Below, piece by piece: positions 1-10,537 of a stretch of DNA of 64,000 nt. How positions within the stretch are numbered: the first letter of the stretch is position 1; the number at the start of each line of letters is the position of its first letter. The DNA is from Bordetella sp. FB-8 (lineage in GTDB: Bacteria; Pseudomonadota; Gammaproteobacteria; Burkholderiales; Burkholderiaceae_B): NCBI RefSeq assembly GCF_000382185.1, contig NZ_KB907784.1, positions 310,001-374,000 of the forward strand, written 5' to 3'. A program made the position numbers and the translations under genes. A model generated the notes under the pieces. The model searched no databases, was not told the origin of the DNA, and saw nothing but the letters and a program-made list of their open reading frames with translations.

Positions 1-782
1 GACGCGTTCGGCCAGCCGGGCGCGCAGGCGCTCCTTCTCCTGCGCCCAGGACTGGGGCAGCGCGTCCAGGCGCCGCGCCATTTCCCAGGCCTGCCCGCGC
101 CAGAGGCGCCGCACGGCCTGCTCGGCCGGATCGTCGCGCAACTGCAGTTCCTTGGCGGAAATTTGGCGCAGCACCGATCCAGCCGACAACTGCGCAATGG
201 GCGAACCGGTGTCCTTGACCGACAGCCACACGACCGGAGCCAGATAAGCGATCACCAGAATGATGTACTGCCCCACCTGCGTCCAGGTCACCGCGCGCAG
301 GCCACGCCGGCCAGCCGCGGCACGTTGCCGCCATAGCGAGCGCCCAGGAAATCGGGAATGGTGTATTGGCCGAACTTGCGCAGGTAGGGCGCCAGCAGCA
401 ACGCCACCAGCACATAGCCGCCCGTCCAGCCCAGCACGTAGGCCAGGCCGCCGTAACCAGTGAGATAGAGCGTGCCCGCCACGCCGATGAAGGAGGCCAC
501 CGACATCCAGTCGGCCGCTGTGGCCATGCCATTGTAGAAAGCCGGCACACGCCGGCCCGCCACGTAGTATTCGATCGGATCGCAAGTGCGGCATAGGATG
601 CCGATGCCGGCATACAGGCTGACCGTAACGAACAGGAAGACATAGCCTATCCAGGCGCGCGCCAGGCCGGCCCTCTCGGCAAGCGCCAGCAGCAGCACCA
701 GCAGACAGAAGCCTGCCGTGTACAGCGTGTAGGCGCGGCCCAGCCGCTGGCTGAACAGGCCGGGGTTTCGGACGGGCAGCAT
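1..782 (-). pseudogene. Sodium:solute symporter large subunit (VC_2705-type SSS family), broken by an internal deletion; 3' end outside window
   Basis: The product would be a multi-spanning inner-membrane Na+/solute (acetate-like) symporter working with the DUF4212 subunit encoded just upstream. Reading starts at the ATG at 782 (MLPVRNPGLF), which overlaps the upstream stop as TGATG. Membrane segments and the SSS motif ATAADWMSVASFIG are present up to GARYGGNVPRLAG, and the frame then closes at 288. In another frame the protein resumes as LRAVTWTQVGQYIILVIAY and stays open to the window edge. Family members carry about 45-50 further residues (two helices) between these blocks, so an internal out-of-frame deletion near 290-320 is inferred. 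A sequencing error would not explain the missing helices. Confidence 0.8.
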
Positions 783-1081
783 CAGCTTTTCCTCGCCGAC
801 CGATCGGCACGCCCCATGAGCCGGACATAGGCCGCGACAATGATCAGGTACACCAGCGGCGCGCCGTAGGCGGCCAGCCAGAACGGGAACGGCCAGCCGA
901 TGAAATCGAAGGCAAGCCATCCCGTGAACAGGGCCGGCGCAAGAGTCAGAAGCAGCCAGACCGCCAGCAGAACCCCGACGCGCCGCAGATTGCGGCGCCA
1001 ATAGACGCGGGCGGCGCCCGCCGGATAGGGGCCGCCCGGATCAGGCGACTGCGCGCTGTCGTGATCTTGCATGGCGTTCAT
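782..1081 (-). CDS. DUF4212 small subunit of a sodium:solute symporter
   Basis: This 99-residue protein has a charged N-terminus and two predicted membrane segments (about residues 36-58 and 63-87). They end in VRLMGRADR, typical of DUF4212 proteins, which are always encoded directly upstream of the VC_2705-type symporter large subunit. The stop overlaps the large-subunit start by TGATG, indicating translational coupling. The subunit looks intact although its partner is broken, so it probably has no functional transporter to serve. The start MNAMQD is the only in-frame ATG giving the full first helix; MQDHDS three codons later is also possible. Confidence 0.85.
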   Translation of the reverse strand: MNAMQDHDSAQSPDPGGPYPAGAARVYWRRNLRRVGVLLAVWLLLTLAPALFTGWLAFDFIGWPFPFWLAAYGAPLVYLIIVAAYVRLMGRADRSARKS

Positions 1082-1292
1082 GCGCCCCGCGGCGCTTTCT
1101 GTATGCGAAACCCGGATGCGAAAACGGCCGACACGTTATCGTGCCGGCCGTCGCGCTTTTCTTGCTTTTTTTAAAATTGCTTTATTTTTATTGTGAATTT
1201 ACTTAACCGGTACTTGCCGGCGTGCCCTGTGGGCTGTTTGTGTCTCCTCACCTGCTACGGAAGCAATTCTGCACCGGTCATGAGCTTAAGAC

Positions 1293-1311
1293 ACTAGGGG
1301 AATGCCCTAGT
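1293..1311. promoter_or_regulatory. Palindromic candidate operator ACTAGGG-N5-CCCTAGT
   Basis: A perfect 7-bp dyad with a 5-bp spacer sits midway between the divergent symporter and kdp operons. It has no U-run, so it is more likely an operator than a terminator. Related AGGG/CCCT dyads occur at 52268 and 61189. The binding protein is unknown. Confidence 0.4.
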
Positions 1312-1406
1312 TTGATGCATTCTTGCGTCCGATCTAAGCCAATTTACCTGAAGAACGCACCATTTTAGGGCAAAAATCGACTTTCCTGAAAGCCGGGCAT
1401 TTGCGG

Positions 1407-1425
1407 TTTTTACACGCTTTTTATA
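1407..1425 (+). promoter_or_regulatory. Candidate KdpE-binding site upstream of kdp
   Basis: Two T-rich half-sites, TTTTTACA and TTTTTATA, repeat directly with an 11-bp period (one helical turn). The E. coli KdpE site upstream of kdpFABC is built from the same two half-sites in the opposite order. The site lies about 120 bp before the first kdp-operon ORF. The assignment rests on resemblance and position. Confidence 0.5.
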
Positions 1426-1543
1426 CCGATCCACGCAAGCTTTACCCCGTTTTTATCCCCATCTGCCTAATCTGCGCACACTTCCGGCCGCTCATGCTGC
1501 GTCGGACCTGCACAAAGGGGCTGCATGCCCCAGGGGAGAAAAC

Positions 1544-1642
1544 ATGGACCTGCTGTATTTCGCCATTTTCGGCGCGCTGGCCGGCTCGATCTGGGGCCTG
1601 ACCGTCTTCTGCTCGGCCCTCTCGCAAGGAGAGCGGCCATGA
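1544..1642 (+). CDS. Small membrane protein ORF at the head of the kdp operon (32 aa)
   Basis: MDLLYFAIFGALAGSIWGLT begins a 32-residue ORF with one hydrophobic helix (about residues 4-25). It follows a purine-rich GGGGAG at 1532-1537, seven bases before the ATG. Its TGA overlaps the kdpF ATG as ATGA, the same coupling arrangement seen between kdpF and kdpA. Similar short ORFs precede kdpF in other proteobacteria, as far as I recall. It could be an accessory subunit of the Kdp complex or a leader controlling kdpF translation. It is too short for normal gene callers. The function is unknown. Confidence 0.6.
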   Translation: MDLLYFAIFGALAGSIWGLTVFCSALSQGERP

Positions 1643-1728
1643 GTCTTATCTACTGGATCAGCGGCAGTCTGGCCGCACTGCTGATGGTTTACCTACTCAT
1701 CGCATTGTTCAAGCCGGAGAAATTCTGA
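1639..1728 (+). CDS. kdpF: K+-transporting ATPase small subunit KdpF
   Basis: A 29-residue single-helix peptide, MSLIYWISGSLAALLMVYLL, ending in FKPEKF, the usual KdpF signature. It stabilises the KdpABC complex in the inner membrane. The start overlaps the upstream small ORF (ATGA) and its stop overlaps kdpA (TGATG), so the first three genes are translationally coupled. A GGAGAG ribosome site lies inside the upstream ORF just ahead of the ATG. Confidence 0.93.
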   Translation: MSLIYWISGSLAALLMVYLLIALFKPEKF

Positions 1729-3506
1729 TGGATAACCGCTACATCGCACTGCTGGCGGTGTTCCTCGTGATATTGCTGGCTATCTCGCCTTTCCTGGGCC
1801 GATATATCCGCGAGTCCATGGGGAACGGCCGATACCGCCTGACCGCCTGGGGCCGGCCTGTCGAACGCGTGATCTACCGCATCGCGGGCGTGGACCCTCA
1901 AACCGAAATGAGCTGGCAGCGCTATGCCCTGGCCACGCTAATCTTCAGCGTGCTCGGCTTCATCGCGGTCTATGCCCTGCAGCGCCTGCAGGCACTGCTG
2001 CCGCTCAACCCCGCCGGACTGGATGCGGTATCGCCCGACTCGTCGTTCAACACCGCCGTCTCTTTCGTGACCAACACCAATTGGCAGGGCTACTCGCCTG
2101 AATCGACGATGAGCTATCTCACGCAGATGCTCGCGTTGACGGTGCAAAACTTCTTTTCGGCCGCCCTGGCCATCGCCGTGCTGTTCGCGCTGATCCGCGG
2201 CCTGACGCGCCACAGCGCGCGCGCCATCGGCAACTTCTGGGTCGACATAACCCGCTGCACGCTGTACGTGCTCCTGCCGCTGTCCTTCCTGATGGCGATC
2301 TTCTTCGTGCAGCAAGGAGCAATCCAGAATTTCGATCCTTATGTGCAGGCGCATACCGTTCAGTCCGTGAGCTATGACGCACCCAAGCTCGATGCCCAAG
2401 GCCAGCCCGTGCTGGACGCGCAAGGCAAGCCCGTGACGCAGAGCGCGACCACGCAGACGCAGACCATCGCCATGGGTCCGGTCGCTTCGCAGGAAGCCAT
2501 CAAGATGCTGGGCACCAACGGCGGCGGCTTCTTCAACGCCAACTCGGCGCATCCCTTCGAAAACCCCACGGCGCTGACCAACCTGCTGCAGATGCTGGCG
2601 ATTTTCGCCATCCCGGCCGGGCTGTGCTTCGCGTTCGGGGAAATGGCGGGCAATCGCAAGCAGGGCTACGTCATCTTCGCCACGATGACTGTGATGTTCA
2701 TCGCCTTCGCGCTGCTCACCGCGCATTATGAATACCAGGCCTCGCCGGCTCTGGTGCATGCGGGCCTATCGCCCGGCGTGGGCAATATGGAAGGCAAGGA
2801 AGCGCGCTTTGGCATCGGTCCCACCGCGCTGTTCGCCACCGTCACCACGTCGGCCTCGTGCGGCGCGGTCAACGGCATGCACGACTCATTCACGGCCATG
2901 GGCGGCCTGTCGCCGATGCTGCTGATACAGCTGGGCGAAATCATCTTTGGCGGCGTGGGCTCCGGACTCTATGGCATGCTGGCTTTCGCCATTTTGTCGG
3001 TGTTCATCGCCGGACTGATGATAGGCCGCACGCCCGAATACCTGGGCAAGAAGATCGATGCCTTCGACATGAAGATGGTTTCCATCGTGCTGCTGGCCAC
3101 GCCCTTCCTGGTGCTGACGGGTACCGCGATCGCCGTGCTGGCCGCCGCGGGACTGGCGGGCATCGCCAACCCGGGCATCCACGGCTATTCGGAAATTCTC
3201 TACGCCTTCTCGTCGGCGGCCAACAACAACGGCAGTGCCTTCGCCGGCCTGTCAGCCAACACGCCCTTCTACAACATCATGCTGGGCCTGGCGATGTGGC
3301 TGGGCCGCTATGCCCCCATCGTGGCCGTGCTTGCACTGGCCGGGTCGCTTGCCGCCAAGCCGCGCATGCAGGCCGGCCCCGGCACCATGCCGACCACGGG
3401 TCCGCTCTTCGTGGTGCTGCTGATCGGCTCGATTCTGCTGGTGGGTGCGCTGACCTATGTGCCCGCCCTGGCGCTGGGCCCCGTGGCCGAGTACCTGCAA
3501 CATTAA
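1728..3506 (+). CDS. kdpA: K+-transporting ATPase subunit KdpA
   Basis: This is the K+-translocating subunit of the high-affinity Kdp pump, with about ten membrane helices. The four selectivity-filter regions are visible: FVTNTNWQGY, TNGGGFFNANSAHP, TSASCGAVNGMHDS and SSAANNNGSAFAG. At 592 residues it is somewhat longer than E. coli KdpA (557). Part of the excess is a periplasmic insertion at about 219-240, where DAQGQPV is immediately repeated as DAQGKPV. It is followed by kdpB after 9 bp. Expression is expected under K+ limitation through KdpDE, encoded downstream. Confidence 0.98.
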   Translation: MDNRYIALLAVFLVILLAISPFLGRYIRESMGNGRYRLTAWGRPVERVIYRIAGVDPQTEMSWQRYALATLIFSVLGFIAVYALQRLQALLPLNPAGLDAVSPDSSFNTAVSFVTNTNWQGYSPESTMSYLTQMLALTVQNFFSAALAIAVLFALIRGLTRHSARAIGNFWVDITRCTLYVLLPLSFLMAIFFVQQGAIQNFDPYVQAHTVQSVSYDAPKLDAQGQPVLDAQGKPVTQSATTQTQTIAMGPVASQEAIKMLGTNGGGFFNANSAHPFENPTALTNLLQMLAIFAIPAGLCFAFGEMAGNRKQGYVIFATMTVMFIAFALLTAHYEYQASPALVHAGLSPGVGNMEGKEARFGIGPTALFATVTTSASCGAVNGMHDSFTAMGGLSPMLLIQLGEIIFGGVGSGLYGMLAFAILSVFIAGLMIGRTPEYLGKKIDAFDMKMVSIVLLATPFLVLTGTAIAVLAAAGLAGIANPGIHGYSEILYAFSSAANNNGSAFAGLSANTPFYNIMLGLAMWLGRYAPIVAVLALAGSLAAKPRMQAGPGTMPTTGPLFVVLLIGSILLVGALTYVPALALGPVAEYLQH

Positions 3507-3515
3507 TACGCTGGA

Positions 3516-5690
<2,175 letters not shown>

Positions 5691-5730
5691 AAACCCGAAC
5701 CCGCATATCAAGCACATCGAGGAACCCACC

Positions 5731-6342
5731 ATGCAACAAGCCATCGATTCCAAACCTGCCGGCCTGCTGCGCCCCGCCCTGGCGCTGTTCATTACCCTGT
5801 CGGTCATCACCGGCCTGGCTTACCCGCTGGTCACCACCGGCGTCGCCAAGCTGGCCTTTGCTCATCAAGCCTCGGGTTCGCTGATCGAGCGCAACGGCCA
5901 GGTGATCGGCTCGTCGCTCATCGGCCAGGCCTTCAGCTCGCCCGGCTATTTCTGGGGCCGCCCCTCGGCCACCGCGCCCATGCCCTACAACGCGGCATCG
6001 TCGGGCGGCTCCAACCTGGGGCCCACCAATCCCGACCTGACCCAGGCCGTGAAAGACCGCATCGCGGCGCTCAAGGCGGGCGATCCGGCCAATACGGCGC
6101 CGGTGCCGGTGGACCTGGTCACAGCCTCGGCCAGCGGCCTGGATCCGCAGATCAGCCCCGCGGCAGCCGACTATCAGATCGCCCGCGTGGCGCGTGCGCG
6201 CGGCCTGCCCGTGGATGCCGTACGCAACCTGGTGCGGCAATACACCCGGGCCGGCGCCTGGGCGGGAATACTGGGCGATGCCACGGTCAACGTGCTGGCG
6301 CTGAATCTGGCTCTGGACAAGTTGGCGGCGGCGGGACATTGA
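5731..6342 (+). CDS. kdpC: K+-transporting ATPase subunit KdpC
   Basis: A 203-residue subunit with one N-terminal membrane helix (about 13-35) and a periplasmic domain that assembles KdpA with KdpB. Signature blocks are [34 protein letters not shown] and [27 protein letters not shown] sequence precedes the ATG. It is the last gene of kdpFABC; the 222-bp inverted repeat that follows separates it from kdpDE. Confidence 0.97.
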   Translation: MQQAIDSKPAGLLRPALALFITLSVITGLAYPLVTTGVAKLAFAHQASGSLIERNGQVIGSSLIGQAFSSPGYFWGRPSATAPMPYNAASSGGSNLGPTNPDLTQAVKDRIAALKAGDPANTAPVPVDLVTASASGLDPQISPAAADYQIARVARARGLPVDAVRNLVRQYTRAGAWAGILGDATVNVLALNLALDKLAAAGH

Positions 6343-6387
6343 TTGCTTTATCGGTCGATGGCATCGGCACAATGCGAGATGCTGCAA

Positions 6388-6609
6388 GTCGGCCGGGCCG
6401 CGCAGGGGCTGGGGGTTTGCGGCCTGTTGGAGGCTGCCGAGGGCTTCCGTAGGGAGGGCGGGGGCTTTCCGGGCGCGCTGTCCGAGCCCCGCAGGGGCGA
6501 GTTCGCGCCCGGCCCGCCCGGACGAGGAAGACGAAGGCCGAGGCCCCGTCCAGGGGCCGAGCCAGCCGACCAGGCCGCAAACCCCCAGCCCCTGCGCGGC
6601 CCGGCCGAC
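6388..6609. repeat. 222-bp GC-rich element with perfect 39-bp terminal inverted repeats
   Basis: The left arm 6388-6426 is the exact reverse complement of the right arm 6571-6609 (39 of 39 bases). The 144-bp core contains further nested complementarity, for example CCGGGCGCG at about 6469 with CGCGCCCGG, and GCCCC-GCA-GGGGC at its centre. It fills most of the 346-bp gap between kdpC and the cupin gene, where no credible ORF exists. No obvious target duplication flanks the arms. It could be a miniature mobile or interspersed repeat, or a large RNA fold ending kdpFABC transcription. Only one copy is in this window. Confidence 0.85.
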
Positions 6610-6688
6610 GTTTCAAGAACTCAAACAATCAGACGACTCTCGACTTGGGGCGTACCATGCAAAAACACAAAACCAGGAGCGCCCCGCA

Positions 6689-7030
6689 ATGAAGATGCCC
6701 CCCTTCTCCTTCGGCACCACCGATTGGTCGAAAATCGAAGTCACCGAACACCCTGGAGAAACCGGCAAAGCCTATTGGCGCACGCAATACTTCGGCGGCG
6801 AGGACAATAAAATCCGCGTCCGCATGGTCGAATACACCCCCGGCTATCTTGCCGATCACTGGTGCAGCAAGGGCCATATCCTGCTCTGCCTGGAAGGCCA
6901 GCTGGAAACCACGCTGAAAGACGGGCGCACCTTCACCCTCAAGCCCGGCATGAGCTATCAGGTGGGCGACAGCGCCGAAGCGCATCAATCCCACACGCAA
7001 TCCGGCGCCAAACTCTTTATCGTCGACTGA
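6689..7030 (+). CDS. DHCW-motif cupin-fold protein
   Basis: A 113-residue single-domain cupin beginning MKMPPFSFGTTDW. It carries YLADHWCSKGHILLCLEG, the DHxC-type motif of this small cupin family, followed by the second beta-barrel motif GMSYQVGDSAEAHQS. No enzymatic role is known to me. It sits between the kdpC-side inverted repeat and kdpD, 15 bp before kdpD, so it is probably co-transcribed with kdpDE, which is an unusual passenger for this operon. A run of AGGAGC lies about 10 bases before the ATG. Confidence 0.85.
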   Translation: MKMPPFSFGTTDWSKIEVTEHPGETGKAYWRTQYFGGEDNKIRVRMVEYTPGYLADHWCSKGHILLCLEGQLETTLKDGRTFTLKPGMSYQVGDSAEAHQSHTQSGAKLFIVD

Positions 7031-7045
7031 CGGCCCCACATCGCC

Positions 7046-9781
7046 ATGGCAGCATCCGCCGACGCGCGTCCCGATCCCGACCAGTTGCTCAAGCAGTTGG
7101 ACGACACGGAAAGCGCCGCCCGCCGCGGCCGCCTGCGCATCTACTTCGGCGCCTGCGCCGGCGTCGGCAAGACCTACGCCATGCTGTCGGCCGCCCGCGC
7201 GCAGCGCGACCAAGGCGTGGACGTCATCGCCGGCATCGTCGAAACGCATGGCCGGCGCGAGACAGCCGAACTCATCGCAGGCTTGGAGTTGCTGCCGCCG
7301 CAGTCCATCGCCTATCGCGACCGCATGCTGCAGGAATTCGACTTGCCCGGCGCACTGAAGCGCAAGCCGAAAATCATCCTGGTCGACGAACTCGCGCACT
7401 CCAACGTACCCGGCGCGCGACATGCCAAGCGCTGGCAGGACGTGGAAGAACTGCTCGATGCAGGCGCCGACGTATGGACCACGCTCAATGTGCAGCACCT
7501 GGACAGTCTGAACGAGGCAGTCGGCGGCATCACCGGCATCAAAGTCTGGGAAACCGTGCCGGATGCCCTGTTCGATGCGGCCGACGAAATCATCCTGGTG
7601 GATCTTTCAGCCGACGAACTGCTGCGCCGCCTGCAAGAAGGCCGGGTCTACGTGCCCGAGCAGGCGCAACGCGCCGGCAGCAACTTCTTTCGCAAGGGAA
7701 ACCTGATCGCGCTGCGCGAACTGGCCCTGCGCCGCACGGCCGATCACGTCGACGACGACGTCAAGGCCTACCGCGACGAACGCGCCATCGAACACGTATG
7801 GCGCACACGCGAAACGGTGCTTGCCTGCATAGGCCCCGGACCGCAGGCCGCGCATGTGGTGCGCAACGCCCATCGCTTGGCGCGGCAGCTCGAATGCAAC
7901 CTGCACGTCATCACCGTGACCACGCCGCGTATCGCCGCCCTGCCGCCGGCACGCCAGCGCCTGCTGGAACAGGCCATGGCGCTGGCCGAACAATTGGGCG
8001 CGCGCATCGAGACGCTGGCCGGCGACAACCCCACTGAAGTCATCACGCGCTATATCCGCCGGCACAACATCAGCAAGGCCGTCGTCGGCCGCGATGAAAT
8101 CCACAGCCGGTCGTCCGCCTGGATCGGCGCGCTTCTGGGCGGAGTATGGTCGCGGCGCCGCGGCAGCCTGGCCGAAGCCCTGGTGCGCGCCTGTCCGGAC
8201 GTGGATATCGTGCGCATCGCCGCAACAGCGGCGCCAGCGCCGCAGCGCGATCTCGTCCCGTCCGAAGCCGACGAGGCCGACGCGCCGCTCTCGCGCTACG
8301 GCTATGCCTGGGCCGGTATCTATTGCGCCATCGCAACTTTGGTCTCAAGCCTCGCCTTTCCAGCATTGCACCAGACCAATATCGTCATGTTCTACCTGCT
8401 GGCGGTCGTGGCCGCGGCGCTGCGCCACGGCCGCGGCCCGGCCGCGCTCGCGGCGGCGATCAGCGTGGGATTGTTCGACTTCTTCTTCGTGCTGCCGCTG
8501 TGGTCTTTCGCTGTGTCCGACGTGCAGTACCTGCTGACCTTCGCCGTGCTGCTGGGCGTAGGGCTGCTCATCGGCCAGTTGACGGCGGGCCTGCGCGCCC
8601 AGGCCGAAAGCTCGGCCAAGCGCGAGGCCGACACCCGCGGACTGTACGAATTCGCCCGCGAACTGTCCTCGGCCCTGCAGGCCGAGCAGATTGTCGGCTC
8701 GGCCGAGAATTTCCTCAAGGCCGCCTTCAACGCCCAAATCGCCCTGTATGTGCAAAGACTGGACGATCAATTGCATAGGGCGCCCAAGCCGGCCGACATG
8801 CCCGACCCCGACCCGGCGCTGGCGCAATGGACCTTCGACCACGGCCAGGCCGCCGGCATCGGCACGAGCACGCTCAGCAACAGCCCGATCCTGTACCTGC
8901 CGCTGCGCGCGCCGATGCGCGTGCGCGGCGTGCTGGCTCTGCACGTCTCCAAACGGGCGCTCTATGCCGAGCCGCAGACGCGGCGCCAACTGGACGCCTA
9001 CGCCACCCTCATCGCCATCGCGCTCGAGCGCCTGCATTACGTGGAAGTAGCGCAGCAGGCCCTGGTAGGCATCGAATCCGAGCGCATGCGCAACGCGCTG
9101 CTGGCCGCGGTATCGCACGATCTGCGCACGCCGCTGACCGGCCTGATCGGCATGGCCGATACCTTGGTGCGCAATTCCATTTCCCTGCCCGAGGCGGCCC
9201 AGGAAACAGTGCAGGCTATGCGCGAGCAGGCAAGACGCATGCATGCCCTGGTCATCAACCTGCTCGATATGGCACGCCTGCAGAGTCGGGAAACTGCACT
9301 GCGGCGCGAATGGCAGTCGATCGAAGAGCTGGTCGGCGTATCGCTGGCCGCCATGAAGGAAAGCCTGGCTGGCAGGCCCGTCGTGGTGGACCGCCTGTCC
9401 GATCTGCCGCTGGTGGAATGCGATGGAGTACTGATCGAGCGCGTACTGTGCAATCTACTGGAAAATGCCGCCAAATACACGCCGCCGGGCAGCCCTATCC
9501 ACATCGGCGCAGCGATACAAGGTCAGGCGCTGCAGGTCGCCGTCAGCGACCAGGGCCCGGGCGTGCCGCTTTCCGACCGGCAGCGCATTTTCGAGAAATT
9601 CACCCGCGGCGCAAGCGAGTCCGCCACCCCCGGCGTAGGCCTGGGACTGGCCATCTGCCAGGCCATCATGCAGGCGCACCGGGGCCGTATCTGGGTCGAT
9701 CCCGATTACCATCAGGGCGCGCGCTTCGTGTTCTCGCTAGCCCTGGGCACGCCACCGGCCCTGGAACCCGAACCTCGCTAA
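7046..9781 (+). CDS. kdpD: Osmosensitive K+ channel sensor histidine kinase KdpD
   Basis: A 911-residue membrane sensor kinase controlling kdp expression in response to K+ and osmotic stress. Domains in order: an N-terminal KdpD domain with Walker-A-like GACAGVGKTYAM (about residues 35-46), a Usp-like domain (about 250-380), four close membrane helices (about 420-515), a GAF-like segment, HisKA with AVSHDLRTPL (His691) and an HATPase with NLLENAAKYTP and GVGLGLAI. The length is normal for the family. kdpE starts 10 bp downstream. All key residues look intact. Confidence 0.97.
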   Translation: MAASADARPDPDQLLKQLDDTESAARRGRLRIYFGACAGVGKTYAMLSAARAQRDQGVDVIAGIVETHGRRETAELIAGLELLPPQSIAYRDRMLQEFDLPGALKRKPKIILVDELAHSNVPGARHAKRWQDVEELLDAGADVWTTLNVQHLDSLNEAVGGITGIKVWETVPDALFDAADEIILVDLSADELLRRLQEGRVYVPEQAQRAGSNFFRKGNLIALRELALRRTADHVDDDVKAYRDERAIEHVWRTRETVLACIGPGPQAAHVVRNAHRLARQLECNLHVITVTTPRIAALPPARQRLLEQAMALAEQLGARIETLAGDNPTEVITRYIRRHNISKAVVGRDEIHSRSSAWIGALLGGVWSRRRGSLAEALVRACPDVDIVRIAATAAPAPQRDLVPSEADEADAPLSRYGYAWAGIYCAIATLVSSLAFPALHQTNIVMFYLLAVVAAALRHGRGPAALAAAISVGLFDFFFVLPLWSFAVSDVQYLLTFAVLLGVGLLIGQLTAGLRAQAESSAKREADTRGLYEFARELSSALQAEQIVGSAENFLKAAFNAQIALYVQRLDDQLHRAPKPADMPDPDPALAQWTFDHGQAAGIGTSTLSNSPILYLPLRAPMRVRGVLALHVSKRALYAEPQTRRQLDAYATLIAIALERLHYVEVAQQALVGIESERMRNALLAAVSHDLRTPLTGLIGMADTLVRNSISLPEAAQETVQAMREQARRMHALVINLLDMARLQSRETALRREWQSIEELVGVSLAAMKESLAGRPVVVDRLSDLPLVECDGVLIERVLCNLLENAAKYTPPGSPIHIGAAIQGQALQVAVSDQGPGVPLSDRQRIFEKFTRGASESATPGVGLGLAICQAIMQAHRGRIWVDPDYHQGARFVFSLALGTPPALEPEPR

Positions 9782-9791
9782 TCCTGCCGCC

Positions 9792-10481
9792 ATGTTCGAC
9801 TACCGCCCCACCGTACTACTGATCGAAGACGATGCCCACATCCGCCGCTTCGTGCATGATGCACTCGCGGCCGAGGGCTGCGAGGTCTTCGAAGCCGACA
9901 CCGTCAAGCGCGGCCTGGTCGAAGCCGGCACGCGCCAGCCCGACGCCGTGGTGCTGGACCTGGGCCTGCCCGATGCCGACGGCATGACGCTGATCCGCGA
10001 ACTGCGCGGCTGGACCGAAGTGCCCGTGCTGGTGTTGTCGGCCCGCGACCAGGAAACCGACAAGATCGCCGCACTGGACGCAGGCGCAGACGACTACCTG
10101 AGCAAGCCTTTCGGCCTGGGCGAACTGCTGGCGCGATTGCGCGTGCTGCTGCGCCGGCGCGCCCGCGACGCGTCGAACGCGGCCGAGGTCGATTTCGGCG
10201 ACGTCCATGTCGATCTGGCCCGCCGCATCATCACGCGCGCCGGCCAGCCGATGCATCTGACCCAGATCGAATACCGCCTGTTGGTCTCGCTGCTGGCGCA
10301 TCGCGGCAAAGTGCTGACGCATCGCGAACTGCTGCGCGAGGTATGGGGTCCTTCCCACGTGGAAAGCAGCCACTACCTGCGCATCTACATGGGCCACCTG
10401 CGCCAGAAGTTGGAAGCCGATCCGGCCCAGCCCGTTTATCTGCTGACCGAGATCGGCGTGGGTTATCGCTTCGCTGCCTGA
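9792..10481 (+). CDS. kdpE: Response regulator KdpE
   Basis: A 229-residue OmpR-type regulator that activates kdpFABC when phosphorylated by KdpD. The receiver domain has acidic residues IEDDAH, phospho-acceptor Asp56 in VLDLGLPDADG and Lys in YLSKPFG. The C-terminal winged helix (about 135-229) ends in TEIGVGYRFAA. Its stop codon merges with the first unit of a tandem octamer array. The likely target is the T-rich site at 1407-1425. Confidence 0.97.
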   Translation: MFDYRPTVLLIEDDAHIRRFVHDALAAEGCEVFEADTVKRGLVEAGTRQPDAVVLDLGLPDADGMTLIRELRGWTEVPVLVLSARDQETDKIAALDAGADDYLSKPFGLGELLARLRVLLRRRARDASNAAEVDFGDVHVDLARRIITRAGQPMHLTQIEYRLLVSLLAHRGKVLTHRELLREVWGPSHVESSHYLRIYMGHLRQKLEADPAQPVYLLTEIGVGYRFAA

Positions 10482-10535
10482 TCGCCGGATCGCCGGAACC
10501 CCGGAGCGCCGGAGCGCCGGAACGCCGGAACGCCG
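10480..10535. repeat. Seven tandem copies of an 8-bp unit (GANCGCCG-like)
   Basis: The units read GATCGCCG twice, GAACCCCG once, GAGCGCCG twice and GAACGCCG twice, without interruption. The array fills exactly the space between the kdpE stop and the porin stop, and includes the last bases of kdpE. It looks like a young microsatellite that grew by slippage. A change in copy number would not alter either protein. Confidence 0.9.
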
Positions 10536-10537
10536 AA

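Larger units (their letters stand above)
1082..1543. promoter_or_regulatory. Divergent intergenic region between the symporter pair and the kdp operon
   Basis: The stretch holds no credible gene. It is AT-rich around 1160-1205 (runs of T and A) and again at 1395-1430, unlike the coding DNA around it. It contains a CTAGGG/CCCTAG palindrome (1293-1311) and a TTTTTACA/TTTTTATA direct repeat (1407-1425), which are listed separately. Both divergent operons must start here. The exact promoters are not certain. Confidence 0.6.

Noticed and set aside
6343..6810. 155-codon frame crossing the kdpC-cupin gap
   Set aside because: It runs through the 222-bp inverted repeat and into the cupin gene in another frame; composition is Gly/Arg/Pro-rich and nothing suggests a protein.
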